A DNA stretch of 37,850 bases from an uncultured Bacilli bacterium (GTDB lineage: Bacteria > Bacillota_I > Bacilli_A > RF39 > UBA660), in contig CAJTUT010000010.1 of the NCBI GenBank assembly GCA_910579455.1, positions 1 to 37,850 on the forward strand, written 5' to 3'. The notes under the pieces are model-generated. The model searched no databases and was not told where the DNA came from. It saw only the letters and a list, made by a program, of their open reading frames with translations. Positions 8,101-16,794 of this stretch are shown one piece after another (within the stretch, counting starts at the first letter, position 1; every line of letters begins with the position of its first letter). The position numbers and the translations under genes were made by a program.

Positions 8101-8109
8101 ATTATATCA
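8101..8109 (-). promoter_or_regulatory. Extended -10 promoter of the VanY-TruB gene
   Basis: TGATATAAT on the minus strand is an extended -10 box; no good -35 is seen. It lies just after the polC-side terminator and about 30 bases before the start. Confidence 0.5.
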
Positions 8110-8120
8110 TATTTTTATTC

Positions 8121-8147
8121 CATAGAAAAAGAAGCTAATCCAGCTTC
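8121..8147 (-). terminator. Intrinsic terminator downstream of polC
   Basis: 7-bp stem AGAAGCT/AGCTTCT, 5-base loop, then TTTTC on the minus strand. It separates polC from the VanY-TruB gene and overlaps the stop of the small reading frame at 8135-8233. Confidence 0.75.
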
Positions 8148-8233
8148 TCAAAACAGCACTCTTGTATAACTTCTGGATATTTTTCATGATCTATTTTAGA
8201 AACGAACATATCAATCGGTCTTGCAACAACCAT
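8135..8233 (-). CDS. Possible 32-residue small protein after polC
   Basis: Reading frame MVVARPIDMFVSKIDHEKYP and so on, starting 23 bases after the polC stop and ending inside the terminator stem. The composition is protein-like (no low-complexity), with two cysteines in ECCFEK. Only a weak purine stretch (AATAAAG) precedes the ATG. It could be a real small gene co-transcribed with polC or the start of a truncated gene. I do not recognise it. Confidence 0.35.
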   Translation of the reverse strand: MVVARPIDMFVSKIDHEKYPEVIQECCFEKLD

Positions 8234-8256
8234 GATCTTTATTTTCTACTTCTTGG

Positions 8257-11200
8257 TTAAAATAGTGATAATTGATTTGATTCTGGTAAATCATCTAAAA
8301 TTTTCATTTCTATCATTTTATCAATTAATGTCTTAGAAACCTTTCCTCTAGCTTGAACATCTTCAACACTTAAAAATGTTTTTTTCTTTCTTTCTCTTAC
8401 TAAGTTTTTGGCAACAGTATCCCCTAGTCCTTCAATAGAATTAAATGGTGGATAAATTTCTTTATCATTTACTGCTACCCAGGTGGTTGCTTCACTTTTG
8501 TATAAATCTACGTTTAAAAACTTGATTCCACGAGCCGTTGCTTCTAAAGCTACCTTCAAACTTTCAGCTTGTCCATTTTCTTTATTAGTTGCTTCGTATC
8601 CTTTTGCTTGAATATCTAGAATTCTTTGCTTGATTTTATCATAACCTTCTATCATCGCCTCGACATCTACATCAGTTGCTTTTGAAGTGTACCACGATGA
8701 GTAAAAATATACTGGCATATGAACCTTATACCAAGCAATTCGGAAAGCACTAATCACATAGGCTGCCGCATGAGCTTTTGGGAACATGTACTTAATTTTT
8801 TGACAGGAGTTGATAAACCATTCTGGAATATCTGCATCTTGCATCGTTTTAACATGTTCTTTCCAAGTATCAGGATCTTTGGAAGCTCGCCCCTTACGCA
8901 CAAATTCCATAATTTTAAATGCTTTGATTGGTACGACTCCATGATACATTAAATAAACCATAATATCATCACGACAACCAATAGTTTCTTTAAATGGAAC
9001 AATATTATTTTTAATCAATTCTTGAGCATTTCCAAGCCATACATCTGTTCCATGAGAAAGTCCTGATATTTTTACAAGTTCTGCAAAAGTTGTAGGCTTA
9101 GTATCTTCTACTAATTTAATTGTAAATGGGGTCCCAAATTCTGGAATTCCCAAAGTTCCTGTATTACATAGGATTTGATCAGTTGTTACACCTAGTGCTT
9201 TTGTTGATGTAAAAATACTCATTGTTTCTTTATCATCTAGCGGAACTTTCATAATATCAGTATTTGATTGTAATTGAATTAATCTTAGTTGTGTTGGATC
9301 AGAATGTCCCAAGATATCCAGTTTTAATACACATTGATCAATCGCATGATAATCAAAGTGTGTCGTCCTCCACTCCGCATTAATATCATCTGCTGGAAAT
9401 TGGAATGGAGTAAAGTCATAGACTTTCATATAGTCTGGTATAACAACAATCCCTCCGGGATGTTGACCTGTTGTTCTTTTAACGCCTGTACATCCCATTG
9501 CAAGTCGTTCCACCTCTGCGGTTCTCATTTCTTCAATTCCTTTATCTTCACAGTATCCTTTGACAAATCCAAAGGCTGTTTTATCTGCAACTGTTCCAAT
9601 TGTCCCTGCCCGATATACATTATCAGTTCCAAACAAAACCTTTGTATAAGCATGTGCACTTGATTGGTTTAAATCAGAAAAGTTCAAATCGATATCTGGT
9701 ACTTTATCAGCATTAAATCCCAAGAAAGTAGCAAATGGCATATCTTGGCCATCCTTGATCATGGGAATATCACAATTAGGACAAGACTTGTCTGGCAGGT
9801 CAAACCCTGATGAATAATTAGCACCTAGGGACTTTCCGTCCTGATCATCAAAGATACTCAACTTACACTTCCCACATCTATAGTGAGCAGGAAGTGGATT
9901 GACTTCTGTAATTCCCATCATAGTGGCAACAAAACTAGATCCAACTGATCCACGGGATCCTACTAAATACCCCTCGTCATTAGAGTGTTTTACTAATCTT
10001 TGAGAAATTAAATAAATCGGATCAAACCCTCCTCCTATAATTCCTCCTAACATTTTTCCTACCTCTTTTTCTAAGGCATCACCACTTAGGGGTTCTGTAC
10101 TTGTCTTTTTTAAATGATTCCTGATTAAATCTTTTACTGAAGAAAACCCTTCCGTGATTACTTGATGTAGTCTTTTAAAAGATTCTTTCTCTATTTCCTC
10201 TTCCTTTATATTTTCATTTTCTAGTTGGTCCTGAATTGTTTTTAAAACAACATCTCCATATAACTCAGTTGCAATACGCTGTTCAATATCATGGGGTAGG
10301 ACCTTGCCATACCAGTCTTTTGCTTTTGTATAAACTAAGTCTGTTACAACACTAGGACAGTCTAGATAGGATTTGCCATCATCACTTTTCACACGTGGTG
10401 AAAACGGGATTCCTCCAGTATCAATAATTACTTCTACAATTTCTACTAAATCTGCAATTTTTTTAGGATTATCTATTACAATTTCATGAATCAATTCTTG
10501 ATTTTCTAGAAAAGAGAAATCCGAAATCATTTCATCTGTAGTCCTAAAATGGTTTGAAGGAATCTCTTTAATATTATTACGAGCCAAGGGGTGTCTACCT
10601 CCCCCAGGTACCTTTTGATTTATGATAATTTCTCTATAGATCTTATCATCTCTTTTTAAATGGTGGACATCTCCTGTTGCTACTATATATTTACCAGCGT
10701 CTTTTGTTACTTCAATTATCTTTTTTATATTTGCTGCAAGTTCTGCCTTATTTGAAAAATCACCACTTTGAATTAAATGGTTATAACATTCTAATGGCTG
10801 AACTTCTACATAATCATAAAACCTAATCAGATTAGAAAGTTCATCCTCACTTTTACTCCTTGCCTCTTTAAAAATTTCACTTTCATAACAGCCACTTCCA
10901 ATAAGCAGTCCTTCTCTGTGTTTTTCTATTTCACTACGTAATATTCTTGGAGTTTTATATAAATATGTGGTATTGGACAAAGATATTAATTGAAATAAAT
11001 TTTTTAACCCTTTTTTGTTTTTTACTAAAATATTAACATGATAACTTCTTCCATATTTATAAATCTCTTCTTTGGAAACTAATAAATCTAATTGATTCAT
11101 ATTTTCAATATGACGATTATCTAATTTTTCTAGCATTTTATGAAAGATTAGGGCCGTTCCTTCCGCATCATAATCTCCTCTATGGTGAGCAGACTCATCC

Positions 11201-12864
11201 CATGGAATTTGATATCTTTTGACTAATGCAGATAAAGAGTGTCTCGCATAAGTGCTATCTAAAGTCCTAGATAATTCTAGGGTATCTATCACTGGATTTT
11301 CGAATTTTCCTAAATGATATTTTTTATACGCCATTTCTAAAAAGGAAACATCAAACTTTGCATTATGGGCAACCATAGGTAAATCGCCAAACCATTCAAT
11401 AAATCTTTTAATTGCATTTTCTTCTGTATCCTTATCTTGCAACATCTCATCTGTAATATTAGTGATATCTATAATCTTTTGATGTAATTTCCTGCCTGGA
11501 TTGATTAATTCATCATATTTTTCTAAAATAACACCATTGCATATTTTCACTGCACCAATTTCAATAATCGAGTCGGTCCCTCCCGCATTGAATCCCGTTG
11601 TTTCAAAGTCAAATACCACATAGGTTTGCTCTAACATATTTCTATCATTCGGTCTTAAGACAATATTTACAGTATCATCTACTAGGATCAGCTCTGTACC
11701 ATAAATTACTTTAAATGGTTCTTGATCTTCTTTTAGTTTCTTATTATAGGAAGTAATAAAATTAAATACATGGGGGAAAGACTGTACTCCATTATGATCA
11801 GTTATAGCAATTGCTCTATGTCCCCACTTAATTGCTTGATTAATTAATTTTTCCTCGTCCACTACTCCATCCATCTGACTCATTTTTGTATGGGCATGAA
11901 GTTCAACCCTTTTTTCCCTGCTTGTATCCATCATTTCTTCTTCCTGATGTTCTGTTTTCATAATATCTCTAGCATTTAAAACTAATTCTTTTGCAAAAGA
12001 ATCATTCTTTGTATATCCCCTTATTTTGACCCAAACACCTGATCTCAATTCTTTTTGAAGCCTATGGTACTCGTCTTCATCTCTTACAAAAACTTTACAA
12101 TAAATACTATCAGAATAATCTGTAATCTTTAATGTAATAATCTTAAAATCTGTTTTAGATGATTCAAAATAATCAACTCCAAAGATATAGGCCTCTACCA
12201 CAATATTATTATCCTCACCAATTAAAGTCCTTATTTTAATCGGCATATCATTAATTTTCCTTCCCAATATACTATTAGGATCCTTCTCATGCTTTCTATT
12301 TTTAGAAGAATTTTCTTCCCTTCTAGTTCCTTTTTTCTCTTCTATTTCAATTGCTTTTTCTAAATTTTCTTGTATTTCAGATAAAATCGTATTATCTTTT
12401 CTTATAATGATTTCAATTTCTTCATCATAACCAAATCTTTTGTAAAACTCTTGAATTTTATCTAAACACCCTATAATCTTATCCTTTTCTATCTTATTAG
12501 ATACTACCAAGGTCAATTTATCTTCTTCTAAACATAAACTCTCTTGATATATTTCCTTTAATACCAAGTCATCCCCCAATATCTCTAATAAATAAGGATA
12601 ATAAGCCAGTAATTTTGAATGATCTTGATCTTTTATATGATAAATAACTTGAAAATTTTCTATCTCGGGATTTAAATTAGAAATCTTATTTTCTAATTCT
12701 CTCACAATCTCTACAGGTAAATACTCTTTACTATCAATGATAATAGTACAAGAGTTTGTTTTCTTAGTGAGTACTATTTTGCTTAATTTTGAATTTTGAA
12801 AAGCATCATAATTCTCTTTAGAAAAATCAATTTTATCTAATAATAAATGCATCTTATCATTCAT
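8257..12864 (-). CDS. polC: DNA polymerase III alpha subunit, Gram-positive type (PolC)
   Basis: 1535 residues, slightly longer than B. subtilis PolC. It is the replicative polymerase with built-in proofreading. In order: N-terminal domain (about 1-200), OB-fold (about 200-310), PHP domain beginning VELHAHTKMSQMDGVV, a DEDDh 3'-5' exonuclease (VVFDFETTGF) inserted in the PHP domain, the rest of PHP, then the C-family polymerase core with YLVGSRGSVGSSFVATMMG, a zinc finger (CGKCK...CPNC), the catalytic PDIDLNFS, and PKAHAAAYVISAFRIAWYK near the C-terminus. GGAGG precedes the ATG. The upstream gene ends at a 22-base palindromic terminator 16 bases before the start, so polC may need its own promoter, or read-through. 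Confidence 0.98.
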   Translation of the reverse strand: MNDKMHLLLDKIDFSKENYDAFQNSKLSKIVLTKKTNSCTIIIDSKEYLPVEIVRELENKISNLNPEIENFQVIYHIKDQDHSKLLAYYPYLLEILGDDLVLKEIYQESLCLEEDKLTLVVSNKIEKDKIIGCLDKIQEFYKRFGYDEEIEIIIRKDNTILSEIQENLEKAIEIEEKKGTRREENSSKNRKHEKDPNSILGRKINDMPIKIRTLIGEDNNIVVEAYIFGVDYFESSKTDFKIITLKITDYSDSIYCKVFVRDEDEYHRLQKELRSGVWVKIRGYTKNDSFAKELVLNARDIMKTEHQEEEMMDTSREKRVELHAHTKMSQMDGVVDEEKLINQAIKWGHRAIAITDHNGVQSFPHVFNFITSYNKKLKEDQEPFKVIYGTELILVDDTVNIVLRPNDRNMLEQTYVVFDFETTGFNAGGTDSIIEIGAVKICNGVILEKYDELINPGRKLHQKIIDITNITDEMLQDKDTEENAIKRFIEWFGDLPMVAHNAKFDVSFLEMAYKKYHLGKFENPVIDTLELSRTLDSTYARHSLSALVKRYQIPWDESAHHRGDYDAEGTALIFHKMLEKLDNRHIENMNQLDLLVSKEEIYKYGRSYHVNILVKNKKGLKNLFQLISLSNTTYLYKTPRILRSEIEKHREGLLIGSGCYESEIFKEARSKSEDELSNLIRFYDYVEVQPLECYNHLIQSGDFSNKAELAANIKKIIEVTKDAGKYIVATGDVHHLKRDDKIYREIIINQKVPGGGRHPLARNNIKEIPSNHFRTTDEMISDFSFLENQELIHEIVIDNPKKIADLVEIVEVIIDTGGIPFSPRVKSDDGKSYLDCPSVVTDLVYTKAKDWYGKVLPHDIEQRIATELYGDVVLKTIQDQLENENIKEEEIEKESFKRLHQVITEGFSSVKDLIRNHLKKTSTEPLSGDALEKEVGKMLGGIIGGGFDPIYLISQRLVKHSNDEGYLVGSRGSVGSSFVATMMGITEVNPLPAHYRCGKCKLSIFDDQDGKSLGANYSSGFDLPDKSCPNCDIPMIKDGQDMPFATFLGFNADKVPDIDLNFSDLNQSSAHAYTKVLFGTDNVYRAGTIGTVADKTAFGFVKGYCEDKGIEEMRTAEVERLAMGCTGVKRTTGQHPGGIVVIPDYMKVYDFTPFQFPADDINAEWRTTHFDYHAIDQCVLKLDILGHSDPTQLRLIQLQSNTDIMKVPLDDKETMSIFTSTKALGVTTDQILCNTGTLGIPEFGTPFTIKLVEDTKPTTFAELVKISGLSHGTDVWLGNAQELIKNNIVPFKETIGCRDDIMVYLMYHGVVPIKAFKIMEFVRKGRASKDPDTWKEHVKTMQDADIPEWFINSCQKIKYMFPKAHAAAYVISAFRIAWYKVHMPVYFYSSWYTSKATDVDVEAMIEGYDKIKQRILDIQAKGYEATNKENGQAESLKVALEATARGIKFLNVDLYKSEATTWVAVNDKEIYPPFNSIEGLGDTVAKNLVRERKKKTFLSVEDVQARGKVSKTLIDKMIEMKILDDLPESNQLSLF

Positions 12865-12880
12865 ATTTTCTATCCTCCAT

Positions 12881-12906
12881 AAAAATAAGTTTCAGCTGAA
12901 ACTTAT
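12881..12906 (-). terminator. Perfect 22-base palindrome acting as terminator
   Basis: ATAAGTTTCAG/CTGAAACTTAT at 12885-12906 is a perfect palindrome, followed on the minus strand by TTTT. It covers the stop codon of the gene at 12903 and lies just before the polC ribosome binding site. Confidence 0.6.
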
Positions 12907-13742
12907 ATTATTTCTAATTCATCAATTTTTACAATATGCTTTTGATTTCTAATACAAAAATCTATAAAGGCATATAAGTCCAATTTTTTTAGTTGTCTTT
13001 CGTAAGTATAATTGGAAATATCGAAGCCAATTTTATCCCTCATCATATATTCCATCATTTTATCTTTTTCTACCCCTAAATACATTAACCAATAAGGATA
13101 AATTTGCCTTTTTAAATATTTTAATGTACTGTCTCCTGTTAAATAATGTGTAATTCCTGTAATTCTAGTGGCAAATTCATTTAAAATAGCTAGTTCTACG
13201 ATTGCTTTGACGATATCTTGATATTCTCTCTGATACTCTTTTAGTTCTTTCATTACAACCTGATAGACCAAATTTATAATATTACTCGTTGGATTATTAT
13301 CTTCAATCTTTTTTCCCCAAACAAGAGTATTAACTCTACTACCTTTTACAAGGGATGTGTCCATAATATTTAATTGATCTGATACAACTAAAATATGATA
13401 TAATCGAATATCAAATCTTAGGATATCTTTTAACTCTTGCACTGCAATTTTTTTATTTTCATCCCAATTTTGTAATAATTTTATTCTAAATCTCTCAGTC
13501 TGTTTTTTTATTTTCTCATAGTCCTTGCTTTCTAAAACAATATTATAAATTGTATCATCATTGGGAATAAAGTTTTTTGGATCTTTTAACATTAAACTAT
13601 TATCTTTAAAGACTTTATTATACTCTTCTTTATAATTAATCCATATTTTTTGTTTTAACTTATGAATGCTTTCTGTTATAGATGCTTGAAATAATAAATT
13701 CCAAATTAATACATAATCATTTACTACAAATTTCAAATTCAT
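12903..13742 (-). CDS. Hypothetical protein upstream of polC
   Basis: 279 residues, not recognised. No signal peptide; the sequence is amphipathic and charged, probably a soluble helical protein. Notable stretches are WINYKEEYNKVFKDN, RFRIKLLQNWDENKKIAVQE and ITGITHYLTGDSTLKYLKRQ. The last resembles a compact helical bundle but holds no cofactor or catalytic motif that I know. AAGGATG lies 8 bases upstream of the ATG. The next gene, polC, follows after 38 bases, but a strong terminator-like palindrome lies between, so co-expression is uncertain. Confidence 0.75.
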   Translation of the reverse strand: MNLKFVVNDYVLIWNLLFQASITESIHKLKQKIWINYKEEYNKVFKDNSLMLKDPKNFIPNDDTIYNIVLESKDYEKIKKQTERFRIKLLQNWDENKKIAVQELKDILRFDIRLYHILVVSDQLNIMDTSLVKGSRVNTLVWGKKIEDNNPTSNIINLVYQVVMKELKEYQREYQDIVKAIVELAILNEFATRITGITHYLTGDSTLKYLKRQIYPYWLMYLGVEKDKMMEYMMRDKIGFDISNYTYERQLKKLDLYAFIDFCIRNQKHIVKIDELEII

Positions 13743-13822
13743 AATTCCACATCCTTACTGCAATCTCTATTTATAATATATCATAAAAAAAAAAAAGAAG
13801 AAAATGTTTTTTAGATAAAATA

Positions 13823-14167
13823 TTAGTTAACATACTTATGTTGTTCAACTGTCCAAGCAGGTGTATTGGAAACAGCTGCTTCAAAATTTCCATCAAAAGC
13901 ATAACATTCTTCTTTATCAATTACAATAACATCTCCCTGACTAAATTTAATCTCCTGAGTGCCTCTTTTATTATATAAAATACCACTTCCCTTTAAGATA
14001 TAATAAAGTGCCTTGCAGGCTGTATTTACCTGATAACCAATATCAGGACTTCTACCATTCAATTGAATTACTGCAAAGTTGATATCCTGATCTTCTGTTT
14101 TATAATCTAATCCTGAATATCCGTCTCCATCATAATATTCAGCTCCACTTTTTTTAATATAAATCAT
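13823..14167 (-). CDS. Small single-domain cupin protein
   Basis: 114 residues, the size of a single cupin barrel. The two cupin motifs are visible but weak: the first around residues 50-70 (ACKALYYILKGSGILYNKRG) and the second around 78-92 (FSQGDVIVIDKEECYAF). The usual histidine ligands of motif 1 are absent, so it may not bind a metal like the enzyme members; a small-molecule binding role is possible. AGGAGG lies 12 bases upstream. It follows the Cof-type phosphatase by 16 bases and is likely in the same transcript. The specific substrate is unknown. Confidence 0.7.
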   Translation of the reverse strand: MIYIKKSGAEYYDGDGYSGLDYKTEDQDINFAVIQLNGRSPDIGYQVNTACKALYYILKGSGILYNKRGTQEIKFSQGDVIVIDKEECYAFDGNFEAAVSNTPAWTVEQHKYVN

Positions 14168-14183
14168 TTTATCTTAATACCTC

Positions 14184-14975
14184 CTATTTAAATATACTCC
14201 TCAAATACTTTTCTACTCCTTTTTGATTACTATCTAGGGTGATATCATCTGCAGCCTTTTTCACCTCCTCTATTGCACTAGAAACAGCTACTCCTAATCC
14301 TGCTTTTTTCATCAGTTCTATATCGTTATATCCATCTCCAAAGACAATTACATCATCCAGACTCCACTTGTACTTTGACAATATCTTTTCTACTCCTTTT
14401 AATTTTGAGATTTCCTGATATGTAATTTCTACTAAATACTTCCCCTCATTTGTTTGAAGATTAGCATGGATCCTTAAATTCAATTCCTGCATTTGTTTTA
14501 GACAATTCTTAGCTAACAATAAAGTTTCAAAATATAATTCAATTTTATAAATATTGGTTTTATTTTCCTCTAAAAATTTTTCTTGATCTAGAACTTTTAC
14601 TACATCGAATTCTTTAGAATATGCACCTTTCTTACTAATAAGATTCCATGTATTATGATCTGTTAAATAAATAATTGCCTGAGAGGAAAATTCTTTAATA
14701 ATTTTCTTTACAGTCCTTATTCCTATATTTTTCCTAAAAATCACACTTTTTCCTGATATATCATAGATATATGCTCCATTGGAGGTAATTAAATAATCAC
14801 AGATGGTAAAATCCTTATTATAATCTAAAACTGACTTTAAGCATCTTCCCGTTGCAATTGCTATTTTTATTTTTTTTCTTCTTAAATCATCTAATAATAA
14901 AACTGTAGAAAGTGGAATTCTACCTTCTTTATCTATTAATGTTCCATCGAAATCACTTACTATTAATTTATACAT
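14184..14975 (-). CDS. Cof-type HAD phosphatase
   Basis: 263 residues, typical for the Cof/YidA subfamily of haloacid dehalogenase hydrolases. These dephosphorylate sugar phosphates, nucleotides or cofactors in the cytosol. Motif I is DFDGTL with the nucleophile Asp8 and acid Asp10; motif II lies at IAIATGR; a Lys for motif III precedes VEKILS; motif IV is FGDGYNDIELM. A C2-type cap lies between about 85 and 190. The substrate cannot be predicted from sequence alone. The cupin gene follows closely, suggesting a two-gene operon. A decayed PAP2 phosphatase lies just upstream. Confidence 0.9.
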   Translation of the reverse strand: MYKLIVSDFDGTLIDKEGRIPLSTVLLLDDLRRKKIKIAIATGRCLKSVLDYNKDFTICDYLITSNGAYIYDISGKSVIFRKNIGIRTVKKIIKEFSSQAIIYLTDHNTWNLISKKGAYSKEFDVVKVLDQEKFLEENKTNIYKIELYFETLLLAKNCLKQMQELNLRIHANLQTNEGKYLVEITYQEISKLKGVEKILSKYKWSLDDVIVFGDGYNDIELMKKAGLGVAVSSAIEEVKKAADDITLDSNQKGVEKYLRSIFK

Positions 14976-14986
14976 TCTATCATCCC

Positions 14987-15548
14987 TTAATATAGTCTAT
15001 TATGCTTGTCAAATATACCATACTCGATACTATCAGTTTCATAATGAATACCTAAATAAATTCTACTAATATCAACTAAAAGTATGGTACTACTGAATCC
15101 TGTAATTAATATCTATTTTACACTATTTTTGGAAATCTTACTATAGATAAAATAAATTAGGAAACCATAAAGAGTGATAGATAACATTGCATGATCACTA
15201 GGAAAACCAGTATCTTTTCATGAACCAGTCTCAAGATATTAGTAATTGGTCCATTAATAAAAAATTTAGTGACTATATTAATGATTTTAATAATTATGGA
15301 GTAACAGTGAGACACAGATATACTTTTTTCGGAATATTACCACGAAAATCACTCCAATTATAAAACAAACCTTAGTAGCTCCTAATTGAGTAAGGATTTT
15401 AAAAAAGTCTGTTAACATATCAGTTTTAAGAGAAATGATGTCTTTACAGGCAAAGATACCAGTTAAAAAAGCTCTACCTATTTTTATAAAACAGCTAATA
15501 TTATAAAAAGAAGAATCAAGCTAGATAGAAAAGTTAGTCTTTTTTCAT
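14987..15548 (-). pseudogene. Decayed PAP2-family phosphatase (BcrC/YodM-like)
   Basis: The 600-base gap after the tail-anchored gene holds a broken membrane phosphatase on the minus strand. Restored in order across frames: MKKRLTFLSSLILLFIILAV (after one base is added to an A run near the start), then TDMLTDFFKILTQLGATKVC, then GPITNILRLV, then GFPSDHAMLSITLYGFLIYF, and finally ISRIYLGIHYETDSIEYG. The PSDHAM and RIYLGIHYETD segments are the PAP2 signature motifs (family form PSGHA and R.Y.G.H...D). At least three frameshifts and several stops break it. An intact version would act on undecaprenyl pyrophosphate or lipid phosphates. Confidence 0.85.
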
Positions 15549-15580
15549 ATAATAAAAGGATGATATTATTACATCATCCT
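15549..15580 (-). terminator. Terminator after the tail-anchored protein gene
   Basis: 8-bp stem AGGATGAT/ATCATCCT, 8-base loop, then TTTTATTAT on the minus strand. It overlaps the stop of the gene at 15579-16436. Confidence 0.7.
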
Positions 15581-16436
15581 AAAAGTTTTTATAAATAAGG
15601 TATGCACCTACAGAAATTAGAGCAATTAAAATTATAATCAATAGAATTTTTACAATCATAGGAACTTTTTTTTCCTCTACATCATCGAAATCAAAATCTT
15701 TATCTGATAAGTCCATAGACTTTGTATAAAAGGATTGATCCATATCCTTTAAATCCGTATTTTGAAAAGGCTCTTCTTTTGCATTTTCTATTTTTTCAAT
15801 TGATTTTTGATCTAGGATTTGTTTGGACAAATCTAATGTATCATCTTTTTTCACTTTATCCTGAATACTGGTTGCCATTAAATCGCTTAACAAGTCAACA
15901 CCAGCTTCCTTAGAAATTTCTCCCGCTAAAGTTTTAGATGTTATGGTATCAATTAGACCTCTTAGTTCTTTCTCATCTGGTTTTTTTGAATTTCTTTTTT
16001 CCTTGCGATATTTTTCTAATTCTTTAGGATTTAGGTTTGCTAAAATATTATAATTGGTATTTTTTAATTTTCTTTTTTCCTCTAAAGCATCTTTTTCTTT
16101 TCTATTTTGTTTGGCTTCTTTAATCACACTGTTAATATCGTATATTCTATTTTCATGATCTTGGTATAGATAATTAAACTCCTCTAGCTCTTTTTTAGCC
16201 TTAGGTCTCCTTTCAATCTCCCTATATTCTTTTATAGTATGATAGCCTTCTCTTGTACGATGGTTTGTCCTAGCATCATCTAAAGATACTACGTTTGTGT
16301 TACTAACATCTGTAAAGTTGGTATATTTAATATTATTTCCTATATTATGATATAATTCATCATTTCTTTGTTGTCTACTCGTTTCTTTTTCATTTTGATT
16401 TTCTTTATGAATATAACGATCCATTCTACTTCTCAT
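15579..16436 (-). CDS. Tail-anchored, coiled-coil membrane protein of unknown function
   Basis: 285 residues. The first 255 are highly charged (many Glu, Lys, Asn, Arg) with helical, coiled-coil-like stretches such as RPKAKKELEEFNYLYQDHEN. A single C-terminal hydrophobic helix (IVKILLIIILIALISVGAYL) followed by IYKNF leaves almost no tail, so the large N-terminal part should be cytosolic with the helix in the membrane. No enzyme motif is seen. AGAGGG lies upstream of the chosen ATG. It has its own terminator and is probably monocistronic. Tail-anchored proteins of this kind often serve as division or scaffold factors, but I have no evidence for that here. Confidence 0.75.
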   Translation of the reverse strand: MRSRMDRYIHKENQNEKETSRQQRNDELYHNIGNNIKYTNFTDVSNTNVVSLDDARTNHRTREGYHTIKEYREIERRPKAKKELEEFNYLYQDHENRIYDINSVIKEAKQNRKEKDALEEKRKLKNTNYNILANLNPKELEKYRKEKRNSKKPDEKELRGLIDTITSKTLAGEISKEAGVDLLSDLMATSIQDKVKKDDTLDLSKQILDQKSIEKIENAKEEPFQNTDLKDMDQSFYTKSMDLSDKDFDFDDVEEKKVPMIVKILLIIILIALISVGAYLIYKNF

Positions 16437-16512
16437 GCCATTTCACCCTCTTATATTAAGAATATCATACAAATAAAAAATAATTAATAAATTTATAAAA
16501 TGTGATTTTTCC

Positions 16513-16541
16513 TTTACGTAAAGAATATTTTTAGTTATAAT
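16513..16541 (+). promoter_or_regulatory. SigA promoter of the ferredoxin gene
   Basis: TTTACG (16513-16518), 17-base spacer, perfect TATAAT (16536-16541), 25 bases before the start codon. Confidence 0.7.
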
Positions 16542-16566
16542 AGATAAATAGAAGGAAGGTGAAATC

Positions 16567-16755
16567 ATGAAGGTAAAAGTACAAGACGATTTGTGTATTG
16601 GCTGTGGTGCATGTGCCGCAATATGTGATGATGTATTTGAACTAAATGATGAGGGAATTTCTGAGGTAGTTGTAGACTCTGTTTCTGAGGATAATGAAGA
16701 AAGTGTAAAAGAGGCAATTGAATCCTGCCCAACAGATGCTATCGAGGAAATATAA
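16567..16755 (+). CDS. Small [4Fe-4S] ferredoxin
   Basis: 62 residues. The four cluster ligands are in the monocluster arrangement: CIGCGAC (Cys10, Cys13, Cys16) and the C-terminal ESCPTDAI cysteine. An extra cysteine follows at AAICDD, as in many single-cluster ferredoxins of Bacillus type (Fer) where it may form a disulfide. The surface is very acidic, as expected for an electron carrier. It would pass electrons to oxidoreductases in the cytosol; the partner is unknown, and no ferredoxin reductase lies nearby. GGAAGG precedes the ATG, with a promoter at 16513-16541 and a shared terminator after the stop. This is one of the few plus-strand genes in the left half. Confidence 0.95.
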   Translation: MKVKVQDDLCIGCGACAAICDDVFELNDEGISEVVVDSVSEDNEESVKEAIESCPTDAIEEI

Positions 16756-16759
16756 AAAG

Positions 16760-16794
16760 GAAAAGTTAATGAAATTCATTAACTTTTCTTTTTT
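16760..16794. terminator. Bidirectional terminator between convergent genes
   Basis: A 13-bp stem (GAAAAGTTAATGA and its complement) with a 3-base loop at 16760-16788, followed by TTTTTT on the plus strand and by a T run on the minus strand. It serves the ferredoxin (plus) and the gene at 16779-18032 (minus), whose last codons lie in the stem. Confidence 0.85.
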
